Notes under the pieces: generated by a model
What the model was told of the DNA's origin: nothing
Databases searched by the model: none
The model's input: only the letters and a program-made list of their open reading frames with translations
From: Anoplopoma fimbria
Taxonomy: Eukaryota; Chordata; Actinopteri; Perciformes; Anoplopomatidae
NCBI RefSeq assembly: GCF_027596085.1
Contig: NC_072449.1
Location: forward strand, 19,528,834-19,592,833
Direction of reading: 5' to 3'
DNA: 64,000 nucleotides
In this document: piece by piece, positions 39,584 to 59,837 of the stretch
Position numbering within the stretch: position 1 is the stretch's first letter
How the letters are laid out: the number at the start of each line of letters is the position of its first letter
Program-made: the position numbers and the translations under genes

Positions 39584-42127
39584 AACAGTTTATGCTTCAA
39601 CAGAATAGGAATTATCAGAGTGTTGCAATGAGTCACAGTTTAACCACCTCTTTCAGTACAAATAAGAAATAGAATAAAGTTTATTTGCATTCTTATGTTC
39701 AGGGTGTATCATTATTGACTTTGATCAGGGTTAGAAAATGCTAGGTCAAGAGATGCTGGAAATAAGCCTCCAGCAATAAAAGAACAAATGGATCACTAAT
39801 TACAAACGGAGTCTGATAGACTGCACATACTTTGCACAAACACTAAAGTGGCTATGGTCATATCACATTTGGGAGCTAATTTTTTTTTGTAATGTGCAAG
39901 CATTTTGGTCGGATAAAAAAAAAAAAAGAAAAGAAATGTCTGTGGCAGCTACTGTATGACTTCCTTAAGCACAGTTGTATCCTGTCATTGCTCAAGTTGG
40001 CCCATAAAGTGCTTCTGCAGTAAAAACAGCAAATTAAATGCTTCTCAGTATTTTCTGTTACTCATAATTTCAGATGTTGCTTAACAGCAGATCTATAAAT
40101 AATGAAATCAGAATCATGTTTTTGAACTCTATTTTATAAGTAGTTGATATTGCATAACTACAACTGGTTTGAAATAGAACGCCTTACTCAGCATTTGATC
40201 ATTTTAATCAATGACTTAATCAGCATACCTAGCTTTGTTTGTTACATATTGTACATTATACACATATTGGTGATTAAGTGGAGGCATTAGGCAGCCCAAG
40301 TGCATATTGTTCTAACACTTACTTTGCTTGATTACTGGTTAACAGCTTTTTCCTTTTCTAATAATATTCAATTATATAAATCGAATAAAAACCAACGGAA
40401 ACATGTGAGCTTATGGTACGATCTATTATTTGTTTTATGCTAAGACAAATGGACTGTTTTGAATTCAGAGCCCTCATGAGTGAAGGTCATTTGATGTAAT
40501 GTTTGACTATGAAGGAATGCGTCTAACTCTATTCTGAAATGCTCAGCACAGTCTTAAGTTGCACTTTCTAAGCTTTTTGTTGCACATGCCCCCGTTCTCA
40601 AGGAGAAACAACCGACTTAAAATGAATACAGTGCATGTTTCTTTGGGAATACAAACTCACAGCAGGACTTCAAGGTCCTTGTTTCAACATTTACTTTAGC
40701 AAATTCTTAACAAAGGCTCAGTAGTTTGCTATTGTAAACATTATATCACTGCTTAAAAAAAGAGTTATTTGTAAACAAGACGGGGAGGGAGCCACATTAA
40801 GTTTAATTTGGCTTATTTTATGTAGTTGTAGTGGAAATCGGCTTCATCTCTAGTTGTAAAAGGGATTCTGCTGCTACAACATTATCATCATACTTTTACA
40901 CTAATGCATCACATTAAATGAGCGGTTTTTAATATTCTGAACATTAATATAGCAGCAAACTACTAGTCGGCATGTAAAGAAATAGTAGAGGAATGTCCTC
41001 CTGAGCAGAGAATGAAGTTGCTCTCCATCTCTAGTGTTGTTACCCAAGATTCCCCATTCTTCGTTCACATAGCAGTGCCGTAGACTATTTGGTTATCTCC
41101 TGGCTGCTATCTGATTTATATTAAAGGTTTGTGTTTTTTACTGTTCCCCTCTTTCCTGTAAGGTGCTGAATGAGTATTTCCACAACGTGTGTGAATTGGA
41201 CCTCGTGTTCAACTTCTACAAGGTAAGATCGCAAGATTATATTTGATTTGTGAGATTTTCTAACTATTTTCTAATCACCTTGATTAGAGAGAAGGAGCAG
41301 ATTAGTACAAATGGCCGATACCAAAATCTTCCTTTCATTACAATGTCATGGAAATGTATATAATACTCACAACTCAAGCAGCCATACAATGAGATTCACA
41401 TAAATCCTTCAAGTGGGGGATGGATATATATTTTTCGTAGAGAAAAATGCTTAGCAACAAACTTTTATAATAAACTGCTTCCCAACTGATGCCAATACGC
41501 TAACTAATCGCCTAAGGTGTCTGGACAGCCGCCCACATGCATTACTTAAACCATGCACTGCCCACGTTTTACATGTATCACCCAGAAATAAGAGAAATCA
41601 ACCTTTTTGGACATTGTAGTTCCAATTTCATCCACTGATGCACAGCTGCTCCGAGGACAAAACAATTTTACAAAGCTCAGCCATTCACTTCTCCTCCTCT
41701 CAGATGTGTAGCAAGAAAGCAGTGATTCATCTCCGTCATCCAGCAGTTATTTCTACATTTTGATGACACAGCGGTGGAGTAGAGTACTGATGACCACAGG
41801 GTGATGGCTTATCGTTGTCTAGGCCAATTTTCCAGGAAACTCAAACCTTTCAAGTGTAGGGAGAAAAGATAACAGCACTTGGGTTATCAGGTCCAGTAAA
41901 ACACTACATGTGGTTTGTGGGATTTGTACTCTATTTTAATCCAACCTGAATGCTCTCATTTCCTGCCATCACCATGTTGGGGAATGTTTTCCCCTCTAAC
42001 GCATTCCCTGTGTCTACACTTCAAGGTGTACACGGTGGTGGACGAGATGTTCCTGGCGGGAGAGATCAGGGAGACCAGTCAGACCAAGGTCCTCAAGCAG
42101 CTCCTCATGCTCCAGTCGCTCGAGTAG
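37989..42127 (+). CDS. ap2s1: AP-2 complex subunit sigma (sigma2-adaptin), 5 coding exons
   Basis: Coding exons are 37989-37991 (only the ATG), 38498-38647, 39095-39208, 41163-41222 and 42026-42127 (stop TAG). All introns are GT-AG and all junctions are phase 0. The joined product is 142 residues, the exact family length. It begins [20 protein letters not shown] and ends [11 protein letters not shown], which I recognise as sigma2 of the AP-2 clathrin adaptor (Clat_adaptor_s, longin-like fold). Sigma2 and the alpha subunit bind acidic dileucine signals (E/DxxxLL) on cargo at the plasma membrane. Arg15, the residue altered in human familial hypocalciuric hypercalcaemia type 3, is present. The start is fixed by homology and by a good context (A at -3, G at +4). 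From memory, human has Asn74 and Ala83 where this copy has Thr74 and Gly83. The ATG-only first coding exon matches the mammalian gene structure as I recall it. rab4b lies tail-to-tail downstream. Confidence 0.97.
39227..39308. repeat. (AT)34 plus (CA)7 in ap2s1 intron 3, just after the donor
   Basis: The AT run 39227-39294 starts 18 nt into the intron and is followed by CA to 39308. It adjoins the exon 3 donor at 39209. Confidence 0.95.
39496..39579. repeat. second (AT)n microsatellite in ap2s1 intron 3
   Basis: Pure AT run of 84 bp in the same intron, about 190 bp downstream of the first. Confidence 0.95.
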
Positions 42128-43640
42128 AAAACAGACAACCGCCCTTCCTACCTGCCCATCAACCTGCTGCCCTAGTACCCAACCTCGCCTACTCCTTGTT
42201 CCGGTCATTCTGGAAATCATTTTCCTGCCTCTACGGAGCAGCCTTCACTCTTCACAGAACTTCAGGAGGAGTCGTTTTTAGAAAAATAGAAAATACACAA
42301 TAATGTGTACATATGGATATATGAAAGGGAGCTTCAGTTAACCTGTTTGTCACAGCAGTCTATATGTTGCATTATTCTGTATTTCTTATACTTCTGAATT
42401 CCCCCAGTATTAAAAAGGCTGTACATTTCAAAGTGTTAACATTTCATCATGTTAACATTTCATACACCGCCTAAGTTACAATCAACTTTATATTCTGTTC
42501 ACTTTTTCCCCCAAAAGCCAGAGGCCGCACAAATTTATTTCATAAAGTAACCAGTTAGTCTTTGCATTTATGTCAGTGCTGTGTGGAAACACTAATGCAG
42601 ATTCACCAGTGTGACACTTTTCTCTGCTGCCCACCTCCTGCCCCCCCTTCATTAGCCTCAACTTACATTTAATGGCACTACTGTTACTAACGAGCACCAT
42701 GTATGAAGAGTGACTGCCTGCAACAGCCTTTTCTATAAACCCATGTAAAGGAAGAACTCGCCAGTGATGCGTTATTAGACGCCTTTTGCTCATTTTGTAT
42801 CTGGATCACAATACAAGTAAACTATAACTAGAAAGCCCTTCAGAGCAATTGACCCATCACGGCAAGTTCATAATTGAATGGAGTGTACTTAGGATGAGTG
42901 CCATTTTTACTGGTGTGTTATGGCAACCTGTGGTCACATCCTCACGGCTGATGATAATACAAAGTGTAGGTTATGTAGGCTCAGATGGCTGCGCTCTGGA
43001 TGTTGTAATTGTTTTCATTGCATTTCAAATGATCTAAATGATTTGATGCAACACGTAACATTAAATGGTGCTTGTTAGTCACAAAAACCTGGACGTAGAA
43101 AGTATGTTTCACCCAAAGCAGTACTGTGGGGTTTGCATCGTTCGGTGTGTACATACAGTGTATCTTGCGTATGTTGAATATTGTGAAATTAACACATGCA
43201 TTCCAGAAAGAGTGGTTCTCGCTTACTCGATGGTCTGAGGAGCATTAACTTGAGTTAGATCCATAAACTCCTTTGCCATTGCGTAAAATAAATTGGCTTT
43301 TAAATTCCTCCTACAAACCTCATGAATTTTGACAAATAAATCCACTTTTATTCATTTACTCTTGCTGGACTTTAATGTTTATACAATTACTTGACATACT
43401 CTAATTTTACCATATCCAGTCATAAAGGTGGTTTTAAATGTTACTGTTTTGTATTTTTTTTTTTTATATAAATGATTAGGCAATTGTGAAATATGTACTG
43501 CTTCCCCTTTTTGTCCACCTGTGAGTTTGTTGATGGAAGATGTGTGTTTGTATGTATTACTGTCCCCAATTTAACTACCCACATCAATACGTCCCATTAT
43601 ATGTAAATAAACTAATAAACAGATAAAGTGATACGTGCAT
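42128..43640 (+). other. ap2s1: ap2s1 3' untranslated region with several polyadenylation signals
   Basis: AT-rich non-coding sequence follows the ap2s1 stop. AATAAA hexamers lie at 43287-43292, 43335-43340, 43606-43611 and 43614-43619, with another at 43775-43780. The closely spaced pair at 43606-43619 is the best candidate for the main 3' end. Several signals would allow alternative 3'UTR lengths. The exact cleavage site cannot be read from DNA. Confidence 0.55.
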
Positions 43641-44907
43641 ATCAACTGTCAATTACTTCTTATCGATGATTAATCTGTTTGAAAAGGGCATTTTATTAGA
43701 TTTATATTATTTTCCTATGGAGATTATTGCCTGATATGTCATTACATATGTAGAGAATGTCCTAAAAATCTGGTAATAAATATCCCTTAACATATTTGTT
43801 GTCAGTTTGACTAGTACGGCTTTTATCAGGACTATGAATAAAACAAGCAATAGTCTGTCAGTACATGAACTGGAGATATTTTTCTATCCAATACTTTAGC
43901 ACCATCTAGTGGTTACACATCAGCTCTTCTACAGTAAATGATGCACTTTGGTTATGAGGTCATCTTGACAGCCTGTGTAGGATCAATAAATCAGTCAATA
44001 TATCCACTTCAGCTACATTAAACCACTCTAGCCGTTGCTCCATCGACCCCAGAACATAAATCCAGACAATTGGACACAGAGGGCATTTACTCTTCATCTT
44101 ATGAGTCCTCTGACATCATAACCTCACTCTGACTGCCTTTGAGAGAAACGACTGAAGAATGAAAGAGGAGGAAAATGAATCACGTACATGAACGCTATTG
44201 TTCAATTTCAGGGTCTGCTGAGTCAGCTGCCTGTAAACCTGATGTGGAGTAAGTTATTGCTCACATGAGAGTTAAAAAAAAAAAAAAAAGAAGTTAGATT
44301 TACCTATATTCAGGATCTGATGTACTTTAACTCACTTGGGAAACAAACCAAACTCTTTGACAGGAATCTGCAGTCACTTAGAGACAAGACACGAACATCC
44401 AGCAGACGTACTGAGAAAAACAAGCAGTTTACTGGGATTTGCATATTCATTACAATCAATGGGCAACACTCACTCTCAATAGACAAATCTTATTTACAGC
44501 ATAGGTTACTTGAAATGTACAGTAGTATTTGGGGTTAATTATATAACATTCGTTACTAAGCAATAACTGAGTTGGATTTCGTTCGTCACATGATTGAATC
44601 TAGACAGGAAGTCAGAAAACGATGCTTATCATATGGCTATTTAGATTAACTGTACGATAAATACATACAGATGAATGCAAGCGGACTGGTTCAACAGCAG
44701 TCAACAATTTAGATGTCCCGATAACTGATTATAAATGACAACTTGTTGATACCACGGCCTCTTACAGCTCAGGAAGTGAACATACTTTCATCACTACCTC
44801 CACGTCAGCAGCGGGTAATAAACAAACAGAACCTAAGACAGCAGGAAATAGGCTAAAATATCTCAGTTGTTATTTAGTAAGAAATGATAACATATACAAT
44901 TAAAATC
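43641..44907. other. intergenic spacer between convergent ap2s1 and rab4b
   Basis: AT-rich sequence with no supported exon. It has an A-tract at about 44274-44289 and scattered short open frames with no protein character. Its bounds depend on the inferred polyadenylation sites of the two flanking genes. Confidence 0.4.
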
Positions 44908-46973
44908 TTTATTACAGTATACTGTTCAAGTAAAATAAAATGTACAATTCTATAGTTGCAGCATATAAACACAACATGAAAATTCAAAAGTAAAAGTGCA
45001 CTTGCAGAAGGAGACAAACTATCACACAACGGCAGTATTTTATGAAAACGGAAAAAAAAAATCTTTGACCATCTGTCTGTTGATATCCTATACTATCTCG
45101 TGTTTGCACAACTCAAGTCTTTTTTCCCTTCAGTGTGCTGGCTCAATGGAGCTTAAAGCGCATATGGTTTGTCTGGGAGGACATATGCTAACACTCTGGG
45201 GAGAAGACATTGGCAAATAAGATTTGCTTTGTTTGTTTTGATTTTCTCTTGGCCGGGTCAGAACGACCTGCTCTCAGTGGTTCAGACAGAAGCAGTGCCT
45301 TTGACTCAACAGCAGTCCGGGATGTTTTTAAGTTTTTTTTTTACCCGCAACCTCGTCAGTGCTGCATGGAAAAGGAAACCATGTTACAGTGGAAATTCCC
45401 TGTTTCTCTCTGGGGCAACACCGAGTCTGTTCTAAGGAGAAAACGTCTGGGATGACTCGGCAAACTCGGTGACAGTTTGTAGCAGAGCTGAGCTGTTTCT
45501 CTGCTTGTCAAAGAGAAGTGAAAACGACTTGGAAGGCTAAAAACAGCGTTCCTGCTTTCATCAAGGCGCACTTACAACCTCGCGTTGATAACAGTGTCAA
45601 GCCTCTATGAGAGAACTGAGTGGGCAGAAAGTTTCCCAAAACATGGTACTGAGGCAAAACCAACTGTGGTTTCCTGTGACGTCCCTAACACAGAATGTGC
45701 AGTGTAAATTTACAGGGGGAGGGGGGGGCGGCATGAGCAGTCAAAGACTTACTTTTGCAAATATTGATGACCCTTTCTTAACCTTACACTGTGATAGGAC
45801 CAGAGACACTGGGACTTTCACATGGGCTAAATCTGATTATGTTAATCTACAGACTTTGGAGTAAAATAAAAATAAAAATCTGTTTTGTGCTTCAAACCTG
45901 ACCCACAGGCTTGTCTATGTGGCTGTCGATCGACGTGATTGGACTATTCCCTCCTACAGTTTAGAGACATGGTGACTAGGAATAATATACTGTAGATCCA
46001 CAATATCAAGTATATTACTAAGGCCAACACTCTATGTCATAAAAGTGCATTCTAATGCAAACCAAATAGTAACACATTTTAGAGTGGGTAAAAGAACTGG
46101 GCTCTACATTTGGGCCTGTTTGACTTTAAAAAAATCATAAAAGCATAAACTCACCAATCAGCTGCTTCCATTTGGATCAGGAAGAATTACTGGACAAGAG
46201 CTGAAGAAACCTGGACAAATATTTATATTGTGTCTGGTATCACTATATTCTAGATTAATACTTAACCAAAATGTGTACAGGTTGACTTCATTTGACTTAT
46301 AAAAACTTGCTTAGTCACCATCAATGTCTGAATTTACATAAAGTACAGTTGGATAGTTAAAAGCAAAATATCAACAGGTGCCTTGATGAATATTACAACT
46401 CAAAAGCGCTGACCAAACTAATCATATCCAGATAGGTTGAACAATGACGATGCGCAAAATAGTTTAACAATAATTTACAAACAATGATGTGCAAACGTAG
46501 AAAGCATGAAGGTGATACTAAAACCAGAATGAAAAACACAGAGATAAAACAACAGTAGGGCAGCCCATACACACAACCCTTGACTCTGCCTGGTCTGGTA
46601 AGTCACTGAGACTTTAAAAAGAAGATTCCTCTTCTTTTTTGATCCCAGTGTGTTCACAAAGCTGACCCCCTCAGGTAAGAAGTACCAGAGGTCAGGGGTC
46701 AGGGGTTGCAGTGATCTTCATGATCACTCATCCAGGTGATCCAAGGTGTGTGAGACTGCAGAGAGAAGGGTCCCACACGCCAAAAAACACCTGGAGCTGG
46801 AGAAGAGAGAGGAGACGCGAAAGTTATAACTGATCAATACTGAGGAAAAAGAGAGAGGAACAGTTTCTTATTTAAAAGTCCAACCAGATTGAGTTTATGA
46901 GCAGCCACTGACCTGTAGGGGGCATCCTGTCCGTGTGGGCCTGAGGGCCGAGGTGACGGAGGGGCCCCGATCC
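44908..46973 (-). other. rab4b: probable rab4b 3' untranslated region
   Basis: This is the non-coding sequence downstream of the rab4b stop on the minus strand. The first convincing minus-strand AATAAA I find reads TTTATT on the + strand at 44908-44913. That would give a 3'UTR of about 2 kb and leave about 1.3 kb between the ends of the two convergent genes. A G-rich run (45716-45729 on +) lies inside. The 3' end is an inference from one hexamer. Confidence 0.4.
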
Positions 46974-54396
<7,423 letters not shown>

Positions 54397-54650
54397 GTTG
54401 ACCCTCGCGGTACCAAGGACTCAGTCGGGTCTTTGTTAATGTTGTCTTGGTATTGTGACAGCTGTACCCGCTGGGCTCACACCTCTTCAGGGTGTTTATC
54501 TACGACGCTAGAGGTTTCCTTGATCCTTTCCTAGAGTCTTTGCTTCGACCACAACCAAAGCAGCGTGGTACGTCATCCGTCGTCTTGTGATGCCTTCGGG
54601 TGTTGTTGGCCGTGTAGGAATTTTGAAAGAGCTTCCGGAAAATAGGATTA
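54397..54650 (-). promoter_or_regulatory. rab4b: rab4b promoter / 5'UTR region
   Basis: Sequence immediately upstream of the rab4b start codon on the minus strand. It is relatively CpG-rich compared with the flanks. A CREB/ATF-like site reads TACGTCA on + at 54569-54575, and an ETS-type TTCCGGAA palindrome lies at 54633-54640. No TATA box is evident at a sensible distance. The transcription start is not resolved. Confidence 0.5.
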
Positions 54651-55833
54651 CATTATTTAATTTTTTGTTGCTATGGATAAAATCAATCGGATGAGTTGTG
54701 GTTCGCACATGTCTCCGGTTTTGACTACGTGTCGGAAATCCCTTAAATGCCGCAGTAGATCAGATGTAGTAGAAAATCGGATCAAATTGGAAAATTATTT
54801 ATCGTTAAATTCGCATATTAGTTCATCAGTGTGTGAAACAATTGTGTTCACGCTCATTTCATATTAAAGCAAAAAACACTTTTAGGCTGTTTTACCAAAT
54901 TTTGTTCCGTCTTTAAATCATTTAAATTCGGGTATTTTTAAGTATTCTAAGTATGTTTCACTGCTGATAGGAAAAATTACTACTTACTTGGAGAACTGAA
55001 AGGCAGCATACTATTGTATTACAAGTCTCCCCGACTTTACCTAATTACCGGCATTCTCAATGTCAATCCAATCAGTCTGTAGTCAGAATTATTTAATTCG
55101 GGTATTTCTCTCATAGTCTAAATTTAAACATGATTGATTCTGTGTGTCTGTAGTTCTATGTCTGTAGGTACAACAGCAAGCCACAAGGTGGCAGGCAAAG
55201 ATAAAGGGACTACTTGAGATCGTCATTATTTAGTGTAGTCTAACCTGGTTAGATTCTGAAGCCTCAACATGACAGACACAACATGATCTGACATTGTTGG
55301 TTCATGTTGTTATTTTTTATTTTTTTATTGCATTTATTTAGCAAAATGTTTTTTTCTCTTTAAACTCTTGAAAGCAACTCTATGATGCTACAGTGTACTT
55401 AGACATCTACTATGTGAAATTATATATTGGGCCACAAAAAACAAACACAAAAAACACAGAAAGAGCAATACGTACACAAACATGTAGTGTCAAAATCAGT
55501 GGTAACAGGAGCTATGCATCAATATGGTGTCTTTGGCAAGCAGGTGACTACTTTCCTCTAGTAATATTTGCTCAAACTAATGTTTTCTTGAGGTTTTAGA
55601 GAAATGTCTGCTTTCTTGTTCTTTACTTATTTATTCATCACTTTTCCATACCTGCATACATATACACACACACTCACACAGAGCCCAGGGCATGACGTAC
55701 AGGGCCATCCAAGGGCAACAGGTGATAAATTACAGAGCCTTTCCACTCTGCTACTATCTCTCCCAGTTCCTCCCTGCCTTTGTTCTGCTTTGGCAGTTCC
55801 CCTCATCCTCCCCAGCCTTGTTAAAAGCTCTTT
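54651..55833. other. intergenic region upstream of rab4b
   Basis: AT-rich with no supported exon. Minus-strand AATAAA-type hexamers (TTTATT on +) near 55.33 kb could end the candidate minus-strand gene. Confidence 0.35.
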
Positions 55834-55991
55834 TCACTAAGATTAAAGACAGAAGGAAACACAAGGCTCAGCGTCGTGTGGGGGCACGGATGTTTTCCTA
55901 AGGTGGGCTACAAGAAAGGTTAGCCTCAAAGGTGTGCAGCCGGCATAAAGAAAAGAGGGAGGCTTTTGCTTCCATTAGGTGCTTTGCTTAC

Positions 55992-56089
55992 CTTTGTTGG
56001 TGTCTCAATGTCCATTGTGCCTCTCTTGACATCTTTCTTGTCCTCTTGTCCATTGCAGGTGGCATCATCAGGGCAGATATTTGATTGGA
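55992..56089 (-). CDS. candidate coding exon of the unidentified minus-strand gene, near its 3' end
   Basis: On the minus strand a strong donor (CAAAG|GTAAGC) follows an open segment. Entering at the GGAG acceptor, the frame joins exon B by splitting a Val codon (G|TC) and reads QSNICPDDATCNGQEDKKDV, then KRGTMDIETPTK, ending at phase 0. A good acceptor further down (CTTCTGTCTTTAATCTTAG) would put TGA (55834-55836) directly after it, ending the protein. The CPDDATC motif loosely recalls granulin repeats but lacks their paired cysteines, so I do not assign it. The same DNA also has strong splice signals on the + strand, which weakens this call. Confidence 0.22.
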
Positions 56090-56389
56090 CTCCAGGGCAA
56101 ACAAGGTGCTTGTGAGTGTGTCTGTGTGTGGGTTGTTTGGGGATTTTGACCTTGGACTATTCTGTTCTGTCACTAATAGTTCAGACTAACAGCAGAGAGG
56201 CCGGCTGGACGCAAGTGCTTTAAGAAAAACATGTAAAGCAGAAAATATCTTTGAAGGGAGGGGGGATCTTTAATGTCGCTACCAGACAGTTTCAATCCAA
56301 GATCAAAACAAATGTGTTAATGATGAGCACCATGGTGGAAGCCCCACATAAACCCAACAACGCTCACAATGTTTACAACTAACAATGAG

Positions 56390-56460
56390 TCATTTTCCAG
56401 AGGATAATTTGAGTGAACCTCCGTCTTGAGACAGGTGGGCTCTGCGGTTGACTGGCATCA
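56390..56460 (-). CDS. alternative terminal exon candidate of the unidentified minus-strand gene
   Basis: After a CCTTTACAG acceptor, an open segment completes a split codon (G|TG) left by candidate exon B and reads MPVNRRAHLSQDGGSLKLSS, then GK and TGA. It is phase-compatible with exon B, so it could be an alternative last exon to the one at 55.99-56.09 kb. The polypyrimidine tract is poor and the segment is short, so chance is quite possible. Confidence 0.17.
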
Positions 56461-58629
56461 CTGTAAAGGCGTCTGTCACATCATGAGTCACAGGCCATAC
56501 AGTAAAACAGAGGGATGCCTGACGACATGCTGTTTTATATACAGACACAAAGGCATCTATGAGGTAAGGGCTATTAAGACACACTTCGGTGTTAACATAG
56601 CCATAGGTGTGAATGCATTAATGAGTTCAAACAAGTACAAGAATTCTGCATTAACTCGAGCTGAGCTTTCCACCTATAGAGGCACTGTGACTGCAGCAAC
56701 TGAGGTTTGAAAAATCACAGATTTAAAACCCCAACTGACAAAAACTGAATGAGGCTCTCAGACAGACGGTTATGTGTTGGAGTGAAGAATGAACAGTTCA
56801 GCTCTGATTCAAACCGAGAGGGCGTATTTATGTGCATACCTACACTGCAGAGTAACACTTGTGCAACTGTTTGTCTGCTTCTGTTTCTATCCCACCTCAC
56901 TGTCTGCACTGCCTCAGAGAGTAAATACCCTTGTAGGGTAGGCACACATTTGAGCAGACACCCCAGGCTATTTGAATTAATGTAAGTAAAGAGAATGAGA
57001 GCTTCATAATAACAAATGCGGACAGCAGTCTTTGAAATGAGTGGGAAGAATAAGAGAGCATCTCCTCAAGTCATACTGAGGGTAACACATATCAGAGAAA
57101 GGTCTGGCATATCGAGTTCCTTTTAACTATTCATAGTTCAAGTCTCTTTCATCTTTCCATTATCAAGAAAGATGTAATGCTGTCAGCTATAAATAGACTA
57201 CAGCCAACTGTGCTGCATTTTATCTATGAAAATGAGACAATCACTGGATGGTTATCTTATCAGGCCCACATCATACTTTCCATCCATTCGTCTGCCATAT
57301 CTGCCTATCATTGAGGTTTGTGGGAGAGATGGAGCAAATTCCAACTGACATTTCATTATGTGTTTAGTATTTTTCCTCTTTATTTTTCTTTACAGAAAGT
57401 ATCTCTGACACTTGTTGACAAAAGTTCAATCCTGGTTTAGTGTGGAAGCCTTGTTCACAGAAGTCAACCATTTCCCCCTTAATAAGTCATTTTGACGTTA
57501 AGGTCACATGCTAGAGGGCAACTTGCTTTAAGGCCACAGCAGACAAGGTGCTCTAGAGAGATGATCTAAAATAGAATGAAGGCATCACAAGCCACCCCGA
57601 GGCCCACAGACCTGTTGCTATTTTTGCTGTATGATTAATGCCACTTAGTATTAGTCAGTTGCACACAAGAAAACATCAATTCATATCTTTCAGATTTAAT
57701 ACAGAACACAACTACGGACTCATTGGAGCCACTTTTTGTAAGTTCACTCTGTAGGTGGCCATGAAGAGATACTGAAGTGAGACCAAGTTCCAAAGGAGCA
57801 GAAAACATCAATGACTTCAAGGGTCCGAGCAAACCCAAAACAGCAACAACCCAGGCATCTCATCTCAACCACACCTCTAGAAGCCAAGGTGATGCTACAG
57901 GGTTAAAACTTAATGGACCAAAGTCTGCAAACTAGATCAGGCAGGCCGGTTGTGTTGCTACATTCACACATGACATACTCTGCCTGCTGCAACATATATT
58001 CGACACAGCCTTTGCATTAAGGCGTCCTTTTTAAAGTTGTTATGGATCACTAATTTATCTCAACAAGCTTATGTTACTTGGGCTGACAGGGGTATCACGA
58101 GTCACCAAATATCAACTCTGTTCATATTTCATATTTACATCGTTAATCCATTCCATATGAGTTGGCTGCCTGAACTAAGGATTTACGACCCCTTTTAGTC
58201 AGTCACATAAAGTTTATCCAAATGTGAGCATAATTACATTGATGACATTCGCACTATACATTGCCAGTTTATTACGTTCACCTAATTAAAAACTAATGCA
58301 GTCCAATACATAAGCCCTGCAATAAATCCTACATTAATGAAGGTTTTATGTTCTGTTTTTGTTAAAACAGCTTTACAGAGGTGTTGATTTAGTTTTAAGG
58401 TCATTTTGAGGCTATAGTTGTGTAGACTAAATGTATGTATGTTTAACAGGTTCTTAAACAATTATAGTTTTCAGTGAGGAAGAGGTCATTTAAGTTAGAG
58501 TTGTGGTCAAAAATCAGAAGACCGGCTGTGTTTCCGGAAAGAATCCTGCTGACCTCTCCAGTGGCAGATTGCTATCTAAACCCCAGCAGCCTCCTCCATA
58601 CATCTTCTACTGGCAGTGTTCAAACTCAC

Positions 58630-58687
58630 CTCTCTTCACCTCCACACCACCAATTTTGTTCTCCTTCCGCTTTTCACACATCACAGC
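58630..58687 (-). CDS. candidate coding exon B of an unidentified minus-strand gene
   Basis: A strong acceptor (CCTCCTTTTCTCCTTCAG) and a near-consensus donor (AGAG|GTGAGT) flank 58 nt on the minus strand. Only one frame is open; it begins at phase 0 and reads AVMCEKRKENKIGGVEVKR plus one base. That entry phase matches the exit phase of candidate exon A about 0.8 kb upstream. It is the best-flanked of the candidate exons. The product is charged and not recognised. It could instead be untranslated or a chance pairing of splice signals. Confidence 0.38.
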
Positions 58688-59509
58688 CTGAAGGAGAAAA
58701 GGAGGGCTGCCAAATGTTATTTGTGGTCAGCTGCTTGGATCCAGAAAGAAGGTTTCATGTAGTCTGTTTATGCACTGCAAAAATCATTTTTTTTATTTGG
58801 AATTCACTTGGAGAAGTTTTTTGGGGGTAAAAGTAACGTATTAAAAGTAGACTTGACTAAAACAATAGGCCTTTTCCACAAATTACATTTTCACAAGTCC
58901 TTGTAGAAAAAGCAAAGTCATAAATAATAAAAAAAAATGGTAGCTTCATTCCATTTAGCTTCTGTAGAAATATATTTGTTATTTTCATTCTATATCTGCA
59001 GAAAGCTTTTTTTTTCACGTCCAAATAAGACATGAAAGCTCAAAAGAACAATGTAGAAGACTCTAGTTGGGGTGAGATAATTATTTGCTGGGGGAGGGAA
59101 AGGGAACAATGAAGAAAAGTAAATGCAAGCTGAAAGAAGACAATGCAACAATGTCTTACTCGGCATGTTACTGCTATAGGTTCCTGTTGTTCCAAACATG
59201 CATTCTCCTCAAAAGTTCACATCAAATTGTTATTTTCACATGTTCACAGTCAGTTGCGTAAAAGCTTGGACTCTTCAACAAAAAGGTCATTACTGAAATC
59301 CGGGGAAAAACATTACCACATAATATTTCTATCAGCAACATGCCCTGATGTGTTTCTGTAAAATTCTTGGCCCCTGTACAATAATCAATCAGTCCTTTGC
59401 CTCATGTTATGACACATATTGACATATGGAAGGTCTTATCTGCTCTCACTTGATGTAACTTGTTAAGGAATCTTTGCATGATGTCATTCACAATGTGTGG
59501 AATTCATAC

Positions 59510-59634
59510 AGATCTGCGGTGAAGATCTTCTTGCAGGTCCCCGGGGGTAAAAAGTAAACGAGTAGCCAGAGGCGCCACATCTCCCCTTCTTCTGTAGCTG
59601 ATTGTCAGTGCCTGTTCTCTTCTCAGCTCCAGCA
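59510..59634 (-). CDS. candidate coding exon A of an unidentified minus-strand gene
   Basis: A TTCTTCTGTTTTGCAG acceptor on the minus strand leads into an open segment of 125 nt, followed by a weak donor (T|GTATGA). With two leading bases finishing a split codon, it reads LELRREQALTISYRRRGDVA, then PLATRLLFTPGDLQEDLHRRS, ending at phase 0. If the donor is not used, the frame stops two codons later (V, TGA), which would make this a terminal exon. A second frame is also open, so coding status is uncertain. I do not recognise the protein. Upstream exons were not found, so the gene would begin beyond 64 kb or in sequence I could not resolve. Confidence 0.33.
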
Positions 59635-59837
59635 CTGCAAAACAGAAGAACTCATATTTCTTAATTTAGGGGTATTCTGCTAATGTGATTGTCAGTTCAT
59701 CTTTCAACACACGCTTAAGTGAAAAAAGACCCCTCCAGAAAACATCAAGGGACATGCCAGACTGCACGTACACAAAGGCTGATGTTTGCTGGGAAGAAAA
59801 GGCTCTTTCCTTTACATTGTGTCTGTTTGTGTGTGCC

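Noticed and set aside
55992..56089. Granulin-domain assignment for the CPDDATC segment
   Set aside because: Only two cysteines and none of the paired CC motifs that define granulin repeats, so the resemblance is too weak.
58474..58830. 118-codon open frame on + at 58.5-58.8 kb
   Set aside because: It overlaps the better-supported minus-strand exon candidate and has no protein character.
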